From Natronohydrobacter sp. (GTDB lineage: Bacteria; Pseudomonadota; Alphaproteobacteria; Rhodobacterales; Rhodobacteraceae), in assembly GCA_030603695.1 (NCBI GenBank), contig JAUVXF010000013.1, positions 1 through 64,000 on the forward strand: DNA of 64,000 nucleotides, read 5' to 3'. Position numbers and translations under genes: made by a program. Of this stretch, positions 18,298 to 29,044 are shown in pieces (positions within the stretch are counted from its first letter, which is position 1; each line of letters opens with the position of its first letter). Under the pieces are notes generated by a model that was given only the letters and a program-made list of their open reading frames with translations, did no database searches and had not been told where the DNA came from.

Positions 18298-21200
18298 TTA
18301 TGCGGCATCCTGCGCTTGTTTTGCGTCGGTTCCGGGGGCTTCTGGTGTGTCATCCAACCCTTCAACCCCCAATAGCTTGGCAACTTGATCCGCCACCGCC
18401 AAAAGCGAGGCCGCGCCCAAAAGCTGCATCACCGGGATAGACTGCCCCACATCACGTTCCAGAGCGTTGGCCAGTTCCACCGCCATCAGCGAATCCAGCC
18501 CCAGATCGCCAAGCGCCTGTTGCGGGTTTATCTGTGCGGCGGTTGTGCCCATCACCCGCGCGGCGGTTTCGATGATCCTGTCCAGAACAAAGCCGCGCTG
18601 TTCGGCCTTGGGCATATTGGCCATCAGATCGGCCAGGGTTTCATCGGCTTGCAACAGCGCGGTTGCATCGCTGGGCACGATGGGCAGAAACCGTGGAACG
18701 CGCGCGGCAGGCAACATCTGGTGCAGGCGCTGCAAATCAAACCGTGCCACACTGACGCGCGAGGCCCCGGCGGCAAGCACACGCCCCAGATCGGCCAAGG
18801 CGTCATGCGCGGGGGTTGCATCCAGGCCCGTGCGCGCTTTCAGCATGTCGCGCACATTCTCATGACGCGTCAGAAAGCCAACATCCTGAATAGCCCCCCA
18901 GCCGATTGCCAAAGCAGGCAAGCCCAATGCGCGGCGATACTGCGCCAAGGCATCCAGATAGAGATTGGCCGCCACATAGGCCCCCTGTCCGGGATTGCCC
19001 ACCACCGCCGAAGAAGAGGAGTAGAGAACAAACACTTCCAGCGCGTCTTGCAATGTGGCCTGATGCAGGTTCCACGCGCCCACCATCTTGGGCAGGTAAA
19101 CGCGGGCAATCTGATCTGGCTCTATTTTCTGGATAGGGGCATCTTCAATCACGGCGGCAGAGTGAATAATCCCGATCAGCGGGGGCATCTGGGTGCGGAT
19201 GGTTTCCAGCACCGCGTCCAGTTGCGCCGGATCGGCAATATCGGCGGCGAAGGCGCGTGCCTCTATCCCGGCGGCGGCGAATTCGGCCAGCGCGGCCTTG
19301 GCCTCGTCACGGGTGGCCCCGCTGCGAGAGACCAGCGCCAGCGCGGTGGCGCCTTGTTCAACCAGCCATTTCGCACTGGCCAGACCAAAACCGCCCAAGC
19401 CGCCTGTCACCAGATATGTGCCCCCGGCGCGGATGGGATTGCGGGCAGGAACGACATATAAATTTTCCGGCCTGTCCAGTTCCAGAGAGATCACCAGCTT
19501 GCCCAGATGGCGCGATTGCTGCATGGCGCGAAACGCTTCTTGCGCGCGCGAAATTGGGATCACCTGATGGGGCAACGGCGTAAGCGTGCCATCTGCAAAT
19601 TGCGCAATCACCTGTGCAAACAGGCGCTGGGCAAGGGCGGGCCGCTCTATCAGCAAGGTATCGGCATCTATCCCGAAATAGGACAGGTTGTTGCGGAACG
19701 GGCGTAGCCCAATGCGGCTATTGTCATAGAAATCCCGCTTTCCAATCTCAAGAAAGCGCCCGAATGGCTTGAGAATATTCAGGTTTTTCAGAATTGCTTC
19801 GCCTGCGAGGGAGTTGAGGATCACATCCACCCCCGCGCCCTTGGTAATCTCCATCACCCTGTCGGCATAATCCAGCGAGCGCGAGTTGAGCACATGATCC
19901 ACCCCCAGCATTTCCAGCATGCGCCGCTTGGTGGCTGATCCGGCAGTGCCAATTACGACAGCGCCCTTTTGCTTGGCAATCTGGATTGCCGCAAGGCCAA
20001 CACCGCCCGCCGCGCCGTGAATAAGGATTGTCTCGCCCGGTTCCAGCCGCGCCAGATAATCCAGCCCATACCATGCTGTCAGAAAGACGGTTGGCACAGT
20101 GGCGGCCTGTGGGAATGTCATGCCATCTGGCATCTTGACCACAGATTTCGCCGCTGTCGTGACATGCGAACCAAAACAGGATGAGGCGAAGGCCAGCACC
20201 CTGTCACCTGCTTGCAACCCTGTCACGCCTGAACCAACGCGCAGCACAACGCCCGCGCATTCCATCCCGATGGTTGCGCCGGAAAAGCCGTGTTCCACGG
20301 CCTCTTCGGGCAGCATTCCCATGCACCACAGCACATCGCGGAAATTCAGGCCCGCAGCTTTGACGGCGATTTCGACCTCGTTCTCGCCTGGGGCCTTGCG
20401 CGTGGTTGCGCGCAGATACAGCGATTGCAGCCCCGATTGCGGCACGAAATCCAGCGCGAAAGAGGGGGCTTTTTGCTGCGCATGGCGCGCTTCATCGGCA
20501 ATGGTTGTAATCCGCTCGCGGTTTACATAGCGGTGCCCATCTGCAAGCTGCACTTCGGTTTCCATGTCCTTGCGCGCCAGTTCCGCTGCCAGCACGGCGC
20601 TGTCATCGGGATCGCACAGATCAATCAGGCGAAGATCAAGCCCGCCATGCTCGTTCCCGATCACCCGGCCAAGGCCCCAAAGCGCGGCCTCTGACGGGTC
20701 TGCCGGGCCAGTGCCATTGGCGCGGGCAAAGGCCCCGCGCGTGACAATGCCAAGGGCGCAATCGCGGTCTTGGCGCACCAGTTCCAGCGCTCCCACCAGC
20801 GCCACTGCGGCAAGTGTGCGTCTGGCCTGCCTGTTGTGCAGCTCTGCACTGGGCTGCGCATCGCCCAACAAAATAACGCGCGTGGCTTCGGTGCTGTCCA
20901 GCACAGCGCGCAGGGTGTCGCGCGCCGTTTCGGTATCTTGATCCGGGAAGGGGATGACAGTGGCATCATGGCCAAGCGCGCCCAGATCCCGCGCCAGATT
21001 TTCCGCAAATCCTATGGGGTTTTCGGCAAGAATAACGAATGTGTTACGCTGTGCGACTGTATCTGTTTGGACAAGCGCGCCAAGGCGTATCTGTCGGCGG
21101 GTTGCGATAAACAGTCCTGCGCCAGCATGCGAGAGATGGCTTACATCCTCAAACCCGGCGCTTTGCAGGGTTTGGGCTGCGATCTCGGAGGGTTTGCCCA

Positions 21201-24200
21201 GCATAAGCCGCGCGGCTGCGCTGGTGTCGGGGGCGGGCGCAATCAGTTTCGCGCCATCTGCCATCACCTCTTGCAGATGCTCCAGCACCCCTGCCAGATG
21301 TTCAGGCCATGTGCCAAGCCCGGTTGCGATGACAAGATCGAAATAGCCCAAGGGCAAGCCCTGTTCTCCAAGCGGCTGGGCCGGGTTTGCGCGGGCGGTG
21401 CGAAGAAATTTATGCGCGGCCAGGCGGCGTTCGGCGCGCGCGACCAAGCCCTCGGCGGGATCGGTAAACAGGTAATCCGCGCGCTCGGCAGGGATAAGCG
21501 GCAATAGCCAGGATGCAAGCCCGCCTGTGCCACCTGCAATTTCCAGAATCCGCATTGGCCTGTTTTCGGGCCAGCCCTTGAGCACAGCATCCACAGTTGC
21601 AATCGCAAGCTGATTAAGCGGGGCGGCAAAAGGCGCGGTGTCTTGCACTTGCTCCAGCACTGCGGCGGCTGGCTCTGCCACCTCTTTGCCGCGCAGGCGT
21701 GCGGGCAGGCTTTCGCCCTGTTCTGCCAGAAGCAGCAATTCTGCCTGATACCCGGGGTTGCGGCGGAAGGTTTCTTGCCACAGGGCTGCGGGATCGGGCC
21801 GCGCGTCTTGCGCCCAAACCCATGCCGCGCCGTCTTGGCGGATTTGGCCCGCAGCGGCGGCAATATCTATGACATGCTGCAACAGCGCCCCTTCGCTGCG
21901 CCCCAAACGGGCCGCGCGGGCAAGGCCGGGCAGGGTGAAACTGCCCTCGGCCGGGCAAAGCGGGGCAAGGGCGCGGGCGGCATAAAGCCCGGCGATCTGA
22001 TCCAGCGTGGCGCGCAGGGCATCATCCGGGGCGGGTGCAAGCTGAATTTCGGGTTGTGGCAGGGCGGGCAGGCCATGGGCGCGCACCACCTGCGTATCTG
22101 GCCGCCACCATTCAGAGGTGAGGGGCGAGAGCGCCTCACCTGTCAGATTGGCCTTTTGGCAGCGCCCCCCTTCCAGATAAAGAACCACTGCGCCATCGGG
22201 GCCAAGAAGCGTGAAATTCGCCACCACAGAGCGCGCGGATTCGCGGGTGATCTGCACATGGCAATACAGTTCTGCCGGTAACTGGGCATAGCTGCGCACG
22301 CGCTCAAATGCGACAGGGATGGTGCTGATATTGCGGCCATCCAATTGCCAGACCAGCGGAATGATGGCCTGAAGGCAACTGTCAAACAAGGCGGGGTGGG
22401 CACGATATGCGCCCAGTTTCGCGGTAGCGGGAAACTCCAGCCGGATTTTGGCAAAAGCCTCGCGCCTGGGGGCATCGGGGCTGGAGAGGTGCACATCCTG
22501 CAAGCCCTGAAAGAATGGCCCATAGTGCAACCCGCGCGCAGATGCGGCGGCGTAATGCGCGCCTGCATCCAGATGAATGGGAAGTTGCGCGCGCAGTGCT
22601 GCTAGATCAAGCATCGGGGCGGCCTGATCTTCTATTGCGCTAAGCCTTGCGCGCACATGCACCTGATATTCCCGCGCATCACGATCTCGGCGCGAACTGA
22701 TGGTCACGGTTGTATCGCGCGCATCAATCACGGTTTGCACAATCGGGTCATTCTGCTCGCCCAGCACCAGCGGGCGCAGGATCTGCAAATTCTCGACCTC
22801 TAGGATCGTGTCTGCGCCCCAGTTCTGCACCCCGCCTGCCAGCAGCAATTCCAGATAGCCCGCAGCCGGAAACAAAACCGAACCTTGCACCACATGATCT
22901 GCCAGATAGCCAAGCGTATTCTTGTCAATTGGCATTTCCCAGCTGGGATTGACCGCAGGCAGGCGGACGCCCAAAAGCGGGTGGTCGCGCTTGGTGGGCA
23001 TGAAACTGTCAGGCAGGCCAGCTGCGCCCCGCCAATGGCGTTCGCGCTGCCATGGGTATTTCGGCAAGGCGGGCAGAGTGGCGGGGCGCTGATACAGGGT
23101 TTCCAGCGCCGCCGCCCCATTTGCCAGCGCTGCCGCAATCGCGGTTGCACAGTTCTCGGCATCGGATTCGGGCCTGTCCTTGCCGGGGCGGCGCAGCGTT
23201 TCCAGAACTGTGGCGCTGGCCCCTGTGGCGCGGGCGGTTTGCGCCACATAGTCTTTCAAGACAGGGTGCGGGCCGATTTCAATGAACAGGCCGATCCCGT
23301 GCTCTGCCAGCAGATGCGACACAGCGCCATGAAAATTGACGGGCTGGCGCACATTGTCAAACCAATACCCGGCATCCAGCTTTTGCCCCTCCAAGAGCTT
23401 GCCAGTTACCGTAGAGATGAAGGGCAGGGCGCTGGCCTTGGGGGCAAGCCCCGCCAGCGCGGCCAGAAGCGCGGAGCGGATTGGATCCATGGCGCTGGTA
23501 TGGAACGGGTAATCCAGTTGCAACATACGCGCAAATTTGCCCGCAGCGCTGACATGATCGGCCAGTTTTTGCAGCAAAACGGCATCGCCTGCCACAGTTA
23601 CTGCCGCAGGCCCGTTGATGGCCGCGATTTCCAGCCAGCCGCCAATCTGGGCAATGGCCTTTTGCGCCTCGTCCCTATCCAGCCCCAAAGCCAGCATTTT
23701 GCCAGTTCCGGCTGTGCGCGCCTGTTCTTGCGAGCGGTGGAAGATCACAAGCGTGGCCTGTTCCAATGTCAGCGCGCCACTTGCGCAAGCGGCGGCAACT
23801 TCGCCGACAGAATGGCCAAATACGGCGGCGGGCATGATCCCGGCCTTGCTGAAAACAGCCGTGAGGCCCATTTGCAGGGCAAAGAGCATGGGTTGCGCCA
23901 CTTCGGTGGCTGCAATGCGGGATTGGTCTTCGGGCTTGGCCATTTCATCCAGCAATGACCAACCTGCAAGCGGCGCAAAAATGGCATCCACTTCGGCAAT
24001 CGTGGCCCGAAAGATCGGATCAGAGGCCAAAAGCGCGCGCCCCATTCCCCACCATTGCGGGCCATTGCCGGAATAGACAAAGGCCGTTGGCACATGCGCG
24101 CCCTCGCGCGCCCCGCTTGCGGTGCCGGGCTGTGGCGTGCCGTCAGCCCAGTGCTCCAGCTTCTCGGCGGCCTGTGAGGCGGTGGTGGCGGCGATGGCCA

Positions 24201-25695
24201 GACGCAGGCGCAACAGCGAACGGCAGCGCGCGGCGGCATGCGCGATGGTGGCATAATCTGCGCCCGGTTCGCGCAGAAGGGCCGCATATTTGCGCGCCAA
24301 GTCCCGCAAGGCCCCTTCGCTATTGGCAGACAAGATCAGATGCGCAGGTGCGGCAAGGGTATTTTCACGCGCGGGCGTGCGGTATTCCTCGATAATGGCA
24401 TGGGCATTTGTGCCCCCAAAGCCGAAGGAATTTACCCCGATTATCACATCATGTTCGGGCAGCGGCAGGGGTTTATCCACAACGCGCAATTTCCAGCCCT
24501 CGAAATCTATCTTGGGATTGGGGGTGTTGAAATGCAGCTGCGCGGGGATTTCACGGTGTTTGAGCGCCAGAATGACCTTGGTCATGCCTGCAATCCCAGA
24601 GGCCGGTTCCAGATGGCCGATATTGGATTTCACCGATCCAATATGACACATGCTGCCATCTGCGCGGGGTGCGCCCAGAACCTTGCCCAAAGCGCCGCAT
24701 TCAATCGGGTCGCCCACGGTTGTGCCGGTGCCATGGGCCTCTACATAGAAAACCTGCTCTGCCGCAATGCCTGCCGCACCGTAAAGCTGTGCCAAAAGTT
24801 CTGCCTGCGCATCGCCATTTGGCATGGCCAGCCCCAATGTGCGGCCATCAGAGTTGATCCCGGTCGCCCGGATCACGCATAAAATGGGGTCGCCATCGCG
24901 CTCGGCATCTTCCAGCCGTTTCAGATAGACCAGACCACCCCCTTCAGAGCGCACATAGCCATTGCCGTTGGCATCAAAGCTTTTGCACCGGCCATCGGGC
25001 GACAGCATAGAGGCGCGCGAAAACCCAAGCCAGGGCCGGATATCGGCCAGCACACTGACGCCGCCGGCAAGTGCGCCATCACATTCGCCCCGCCCGATGG
25101 CCTGACAGGCCTGATGAATACAGACAAGGCTGGACGAACACGCCGTATCAATCGCCAGGCTTGGCCCATGCAGATCGAACACATAAGACAGCCGATTGGC
25201 CGCAATGCTGAAGGAAACACCTGTGTTTGAATAGGCATCGGGCCAGCCTGCGCCTGCCATCTGCGCGTAATCATTGCTGGAAATACCGACATAGACGCCG
25301 ATATTCTGCCCCGCCACACTGCGCGGCGGCAGGCCCGCATCCTCGAATGCTTCCCATGCCAGTTCCAGAAGCAGGCGTTGCTGCGGGTCGATCTGCTTTG
25401 CCTCACGCGGAGAGATGCCGAAGAAATCGGCATCAAACCCGTCAATCCGCTCCAACAGGCCGCAGGATTTGGTATAAACCCGGCCAGGGCGGTCGGGGTT
25501 GGGATTGTGCCAGCCCAGATCCCAGCGATCCCCTTGCACCTCGCCCACAGCATCGCGGCCTGATTTCAGAAAGTCCCATAGCTCTTCTGGCGAATTCGCG
25601 CCCCCCGGAAATCTGCCGCTAAAGCCCACCACTGCAATCGGGCAGAGCGGCTGGGCAGGCTGTGGCGCGGGGTGGTGTGGGGAATGATGTTTCAT
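18298..25695 (-). CDS. Highly reducing type I polyketide synthase, KS-AT-DH-MT-ER-KR-ACP
   Basis: 2465 residues. Domains in order with landmarks: KS with DTACSSSL (about residue 185), VEAHGTGT and KSNIGHLE. AT with GHSVGE (about 629) and the selectivity stretch DYPFHTSAMDP, nearer malonyl-type than methylmalonyl-type. DH with HVVQGSVLFP (about 935) and later DSCLQ. A methyltransferase-like domain with LEIAGGTGG (about 1386), but the usual LHA histidine motif is not seen (GLGTW there). ER with GAAGGVGLAAIQIA (about 1898). KR with TGGLGGFG (about 2098) and a catalytic Tyr in GAYVAANLY (about 2245). ACP with LGLDSLMAVEL (about 2400). One full set of reducing domains suggests iterative synthesis of a saturated or partly saturated chain. 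The start at 25695 follows AGGAGA; the longer frame from 25824 would overlap the RND gene. There is no thioesterase, consistent with hand-off to the NRPS. Confidence 0.93.
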   Translation of the reverse strand: MKHHSPHHPAPQPAQPLCPIAVVGFSGRFPGGANSPEELWDFLKSGRDAVGEVQGDRWDLGWHNPNPDRPGRVYTKSCGLLERIDGFDADFFGISPREAKQIDPQQRLLLELAWEAFEDAGLPPRSVAGQNIGVYVGISSNDYAQMAGAGWPDAYSNTGVSFSIAANRLSYVFDLHGPSLAIDTACSSSLVCIHQACQAIGRGECDGALAGGVSVLADIRPWLGFSRASMLSPDGRCKSFDANGNGYVRSEGGGLVYLKRLEDAERDGDPILCVIRATGINSDGRTLGLAMPNGDAQAELLAQLYGAAGIAAEQVFYVEAHGTGTTVGDPIECGALGKVLGAPRADGSMCHIGSVKSNIGHLEPASGIAGMTKVILALKHREIPAQLHFNTPNPKIDFEGWKLRVVDKPLPLPEHDVIIGVNSFGFGGTNAHAIIEEYRTPARENTLAAPAHLILSANSEGALRDLARKYAALLREPGADYATIAHAAARCRSLLRLRLAIAATTASQAAEKLEHWADGTPQPGTASGAREGAHVPTAFVYSGNGPQWWGMGRALLASDPIFRATIAEVDAIFAPLAGWSLLDEMAKPEDQSRIAATEVAQPMLFALQMGLTAVFSKAGIMPAAVFGHSVGEVAAACASGALTLEQATLVIFHRSQEQARTAGTGKMLALGLDRDEAQKAIAQIGGWLEIAAINGPAAVTVAGDAVLLQKLADHVSAAGKFARMLQLDYPFHTSAMDPIRSALLAALAGLAPKASALPFISTVTGKLLEGQKLDAGYWFDNVRQPVNFHGAVSHLLAEHGIGLFIEIGPHPVLKDYVAQTARATGASATVLETLRRPGKDRPESDAENCATAIAAALANGAAALETLYQRPATLPALPKYPWQRERHWRGAAGLPDSFMPTKRDHPLLGVRLPAVNPSWEMPIDKNTLGYLADHVVQGSVLFPAAGYLELLLAGGVQNWGADTILEVENLQILRPLVLGEQNDPIVQTVIDARDTTVTISSRRDRDAREYQVHVRARLSAIEDQAAPMLDLAALRAQLPIHLDAGAHYAAASARGLHYGPFFQGLQDVHLSSPDAPRREAFAKIRLEFPATAKLGAYRAHPALFDSCLQAIIPLVWQLDGRNISTIPVAFERVRSYAQLPAELYCHVQITRESARSVVANFTLLGPDGAVVLYLEGGRCQKANLTGEALSPLTSEWWRPDTQVVRAHGLPALPQPEIQLAPAPDDALRATLDQIAGLYAARALAPLCPAEGSFTLPGLARAARLGRSEGALLQHVIDIAAAAGQIRQDGAAWVWAQDARPDPAALWQETFRRNPGYQAELLLLAEQGESLPARLRGKEVAEPAAAVLEQVQDTAPFAAPLNQLAIATVDAVLKGWPENRPMRILEIAGGTGGLASWLLPLIPAERADYLFTDPAEGLVARAERRLAAHKFLRTARANPAQPLGEQGLPLGYFDLVIATGLGTWPEHLAGVLEHLQEVMADGAKLIAPAPDTSAAARLMLGKPSEIAAQTLQSAGFEDVSHLSHAGAGLFIATRRQIRLGALVQTDTVAQRNTFVILAENPIGFAENLARDLGALGHDATVIPFPDQDTETARDTLRAVLDSTEATRVILLGDAQPSAELHNRQARRTLAAVALVGALELVRQDRDCALGIVTRGAFARANGTGPADPSEAALWGLGRVIGNEHGGLDLRLIDLCDPDDSAVLAAELARKDMETEVQLADGHRYVNRERITTIADEARHAQQKAPSFALDFVPQSGLQSLYLRATTRKAPGENEVEIAVKAAGLNFRDVLWCMGMLPEEAVEHGFSGATIGMECAGVVLRVGSGVTGLQAGDRVLAFASSCFGSHVTTAAKSVVKMPDGMTFPQAATVPTVFLTAWYGLDYLARLEPGETILIHGAAGGVGLAAIQIAKQKGAVVIGTAGSATKRRMLEMLGVDHVLNSRSLDYADRVMEITKGAGVDVILNSLAGEAILKNLNILKPFGRFLEIGKRDFYDNSRIGLRPFRNNLSYFGIDADTLLIERPALAQRLFAQVIAQFADGTLTPLPHQVIPISRAQEAFRAMQQSRHLGKLVISLELDRPENLYVVPARNPIRAGGTYLVTGGLGGFGLASAKWLVEQGATALALVSRSGATRDEAKAALAEFAAAGIEARAFAADIADPAQLDAVLETIRTQMPPLIGIIHSAAVIEDAPIQKIEPDQIARVYLPKMVGAWNLHQATLQDALEVFVLYSSSSAVVGNPGQGAYVAANLYLDALAQYRRALGLPALAIGWGAIQDVGFLTRHENVRDMLKARTGLDATPAHDALADLGRVLAAGASRVSVARFDLQRLHQMLPAARVPRFLPIVPSDATALLQADETLADLMANMPKAEQRGFVLDRIIETAARVMGTTAAQINPQQALGDLGLDSLMAVELANALERDVGQSIPVMQLLGAASLLAVADQVAKLLGVEGLDDTPEAPGTDAKQAQDAA

Positions 25696-25807
25696 TGAAA
25701 TCTCCTGCATCCGGCAATCGTGGGCTGAAATCTTTGACGGGCGATGAAAAAGGGAAACGAAATTATCTGTTTTGGGTTTTCGGGTCTGCGGCGAAGGGGC
25801 GGTGCTG

Positions 25808-28800
25808 TCATGGGTCTGGGGCACGAAAGGCTTGCTTCAGCCTGTCTTCCAGATCTGGCTGAACAGCTGCGCGGCGCTGTGGCGCCTGTCTTTGGCGCGC
25901 AACGCTGGTTGGGGTCAGGCCCAGCAAGGGCGGGGCATTGCGATTGGGCGCTGTCTCGGCCGGACTGGGCAGGCGCAGAACCAGCCCGGAGCGGCAATAG
26001 GCCAGGCGGAAATAGGCTGGCGCAAACAGAAAGGCGAGGGTGCCTGACAACAGCACCCCACCCGCCACCGCGGCCGCGAATGGGGGCCAAAACAGCCCGC
26101 CCGAAAACAAGAGCGGCAAAAACCCCCCAAAGGTTGTCAGCGTGGTGGAGAAAATATGCCGCGCCCCCGCCATCACTTCTGCAAGGATTGCATCCAGATC
26201 GCCAGCGGCGGCGCGCAGATTGCCTTGCAGTGCAGTGAAAATGATGATCGTGGCGTTCACCGATACCCCGATAGACCCGATCACCCCGATCAAGGCGTTG
26301 ATCCCAAGGGGAAAGCCCATCAGCGCCACCGAAAGCAGCGACAGCCCGGCAGACAGGCCCGCCACGATCACTGTGCCCAGTGTCAGCCGGAATGATCTGA
26401 ACGTCAGCACCAGCGCACCAAGGCTAAGCGCCACAATCAGCGCGAGCGAGGCAAGAAGCCCGTTCACCGTGGCGTCACGCTCATCGCTCTCACCGCCAAT
26501 TTCCAGCCGATACCCTTCAGGGAGTGTAATATTTGCATCTGCAATTGAGGCCAAAGCGGTGCGCAGCAACTCTTCGGGCAGGATATCGGGTTGCGGATAG
26601 GCTTGGACAAAGTTCATCCGCTCGCCGCGCATGCGCAGGATCAGGGCTTGTGTGATGTCCAGTCGCGGCACAGCCAGCGCCGAAAGCGGGAGTGTTGCAA
26701 GATCCGTTGCGGCGCTGCGGGGCAGGGCCGTGAGGATGGGGAGATCATTGATTGCGTCTGAATTGCCCAGAACAGAGGCCGCGAATTGTACCCGGATCGG
26801 GATTTGGCGTGTGCCATCTGTCAGCGCGCCCGCCTCCATGCCCGAAAGCCCGGCCTGCAACTGGCCCGCAATCGCGCCTTCTGTCAGGCCAAGCAGGTTT
26901 AATGTGGCGCTGTCCATCTGGTAGCGCAACTGGGGTGTGCCGCCTGTCAGGCCCGCGCGCACTTGCGCGGTCTGTGGCAAAGCGGCAATGGCGGTTTCCA
27001 CTGCGGCACCGATGCGGCGCAAGTCTTCCAGTTCTGGCCCAAAGATGCGCAGCTCTACAGGCGCGCCCACGGGTGGGCCTTGCACCAAGGCTTGCACGAT
27101 CACCCGCGCTTCGGGGAAGCGGGTGGTCAAATCCTGTTGCAGACTGGCCAGAATGGCCCGTGTTGCGGCGGGGGTTTGTGTTGTGATCATGCCTTGGGCA
27201 AAGGCGGGTTCATTGCGGCGCGGGCTGGCAATATTGTAATAAAAGGCAGGCGCGGCCCCGCCCGATACCCAATAGCTGCTCTCTACCCCCTCCAGCTCAT
27301 GCAAATAGGTGTCAATCCGGCGCACCAGATCATCGGTGCGGCGCAAAGTGGCATGGGCGGGCAGTTCCAGCGTGATGTGAAATTGGTTGCGTTCCACCAG
27401 TGGGAAGAATTGCGGGGTCAGAAATATGACAGAGGCAAAGCCCATCAGCGGCAATGCCAGCGCCGCGCACATGCTGATGCGGGGATTGGCAATAAAATAC
27501 TGCAACCCTGCCGCGAAGCGCGCTTGTTGGGCCTGCGCGATAGGGGCGGGTTGGGAAAAGGCAGGCAAAAGATGGGCTGCAAGCGGGGCAGTCAGGATCA
27601 GCGCCAGCAGGAATGACCAGAACAGCATGACAGAAACGGCGATTGCGATGGTGCTGACAAAATCACCTGTATTGCCCGGCAGCAGGATCATGGGCAGGAA
27701 TGTCAGGATCGTTGTGACCGTAGAAGCCGCGAGGGGCAGAAACAAACGCCGCGCCGCTTCGGTTGCGGCCTGCACGCGCCCTTCGCCTCCGTTCAGGCGG
27801 CGGCGCACTGTATCGGTGGTGACAATGGCGCTATCCACCACCAGCCCAAGTGCCACGATTAGCCCCGCAATGGACATCTGCTGCAAGGGCATATCCAGAA
27901 AGCGAAACGTGACCAGCGTGGCAAGGCTGACAACAGGCAGGATAAGCCCCACAATCGCCGCCGCCTGCCAGCCCAGCGTCACCGCCAGCACCGCTGCCAC
28001 GATCGCCATGCCAAACACCATGTTGCGCCCGACCTCTGCCAAGCGTTCCAATGTGTAGCCGCTTTGGTCAAACAGCACCGATACCCCAAGGCCACGCGGC
28101 AGGGTTTGGCGCATGGCGGTTATCTCTTTATGAACCAGCGCCATCCAGCGGTCTGCCTGCGCGCCGTCTTCCACCACTGCGGCAATCAAGATGGCCGGAT
28201 TGCCATTCGCGCGCGCCAGTGCGGCAGCCGGGCTGCGCACATGATGTGCAATCTCTGCCACATCCCCAAGGCGCAGCACGGCATCTGTGCCACTGCCGCG
28301 CAGGGGGATGGCGCGCAGATCATCCGCTTGGCCCAGCCTGCCAGAAAGTTCGAGAGTGCTGTCCAGCCCTTCGCTTTGATAGCGCCCGGCAAGGGCGGTA
28401 TCATTCACCCGCCGTATGGCAGTTGCGATTTCTGCCACTGACAGCCCATCGCCACTGGTGGCAAAAGGATCGACACTGACCAGTATCTCTTCTTCCGGCA
28501 GGCCAAACAAACGCACAACCCGCGTTTGCGCAATGGCGCGAATGCGGGTTTCCAGCGCCTCGGCAAAGCGGGTCGCAATGATGGGAGAGAGCGCAGGATC
28601 AAGGATTTCCACGGCGATGACAGTGCTATAGGCCGCCACGCCGTCTGTATCAATCTGCGGCGCCAGCGCGCCGTCTGGAAATGTTGCGCGCGCCCGTGCC
28701 ACGGCTTCGCGCAACTCGATCCAGACCTGCTCTATCAGATCGTCTGGCACAGTATCATGCACCGAAAGCGTGACCACAGACACCCCCCGAAGCGAGGCGC

Positions 28801-29041
28801 TGGAATAGAAATCGATGCTGGAAATGGCTTTGATCTGATCTTCAATCGGTGTGGAAACAAGCGCTTCTATCACGCCCGGTTCTGCGCCCGGCATAAGCGT
28901 TGTGATGCTGGCAAAACGATTGGTGAAACTGGGGTCTTCCTGCCGGCCCAATGTCCAGAGCGCCGACAAGCCGCCCACCACAAGGATGGCAATAAACATG
29001 GCCAGCACACGGGTTTCGCGGAAAAAATACCCCGACAGCAT
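25808..29041 (-). CDS. RND efflux transporter permease
   Basis: 1077-residue inner-membrane pump of the AcrB/HAE superfamily. It has the first helix, a large periplasmic loop (about 30-330), six helices, a second periplasmic loop and six final helices. The helix 4 proton-relay motif reads GLVVDSAIV, with one Asp where AcrB-type pumps have two. It starts four bases from the membrane-fusion gene stop and ends 113 bases before the PKS start. The position inside the PKS-NRPS operon argues for export of, or self-protection from, the product. The last about 60 residues are Pro/Arg-rich and look unconserved. Confidence 0.92.
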   Translation of the reverse strand: MLSGYFFRETRVLAMFIAILVVGGLSALWTLGRQEDPSFTNRFASITTLMPGAEPGVIEALVSTPIEDQIKAISSIDFYSSASLRGVSVVTLSVHDTVPDDLIEQVWIELREAVARARATFPDGALAPQIDTDGVAAYSTVIAVEILDPALSPIIATRFAEALETRIRAIAQTRVVRLFGLPEEEILVSVDPFATSGDGLSVAEIATAIRRVNDTALAGRYQSEGLDSTLELSGRLGQADDLRAIPLRGSGTDAVLRLGDVAEIAHHVRSPAAALARANGNPAILIAAVVEDGAQADRWMALVHKEITAMRQTLPRGLGVSVLFDQSGYTLERLAEVGRNMVFGMAIVAAVLAVTLGWQAAAIVGLILPVVSLATLVTFRFLDMPLQQMSIAGLIVALGLVVDSAIVTTDTVRRRLNGGEGRVQAATEAARRLFLPLAASTVTTILTFLPMILLPGNTGDFVSTIAIAVSVMLFWSFLLALILTAPLAAHLLPAFSQPAPIAQAQQARFAAGLQYFIANPRISMCAALALPLMGFASVIFLTPQFFPLVERNQFHITLELPAHATLRRTDDLVRRIDTYLHELEGVESSYWVSGGAAPAFYYNIASPRRNEPAFAQGMITTQTPAATRAILASLQQDLTTRFPEARVIVQALVQGPPVGAPVELRIFGPELEDLRRIGAAVETAIAALPQTAQVRAGLTGGTPQLRYQMDSATLNLLGLTEGAIAGQLQAGLSGMEAGALTDGTRQIPIRVQFAASVLGNSDAINDLPILTALPRSAATDLATLPLSALAVPRLDITQALILRMRGERMNFVQAYPQPDILPEELLRTALASIADANITLPEGYRLEIGGESDERDATVNGLLASLALIVALSLGALVLTFRSFRLTLGTVIVAGLSAGLSLLSVALMGFPLGINALIGVIGSIGVSVNATIIIFTALQGNLRAAAGDLDAILAEVMAGARHIFSTTLTTFGGFLPLLFSGGLFWPPFAAAVAGGVLLSGTLAFLFAPAYFRLAYCRSGLVLRLPSPAETAPNRNAPPLLGLTPTSVARQRQAPQRRAAVQPDLEDRLKQAFRAPDP

Positions 29042-29044
29042 GCG

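Noticed and set aside
18298-18700. A thioesterase domain at the PKS end
   Set aside because: After the carrier domain only a short Ala/Pro/Glu tail remains; release is best explained by the NRPS reductase.
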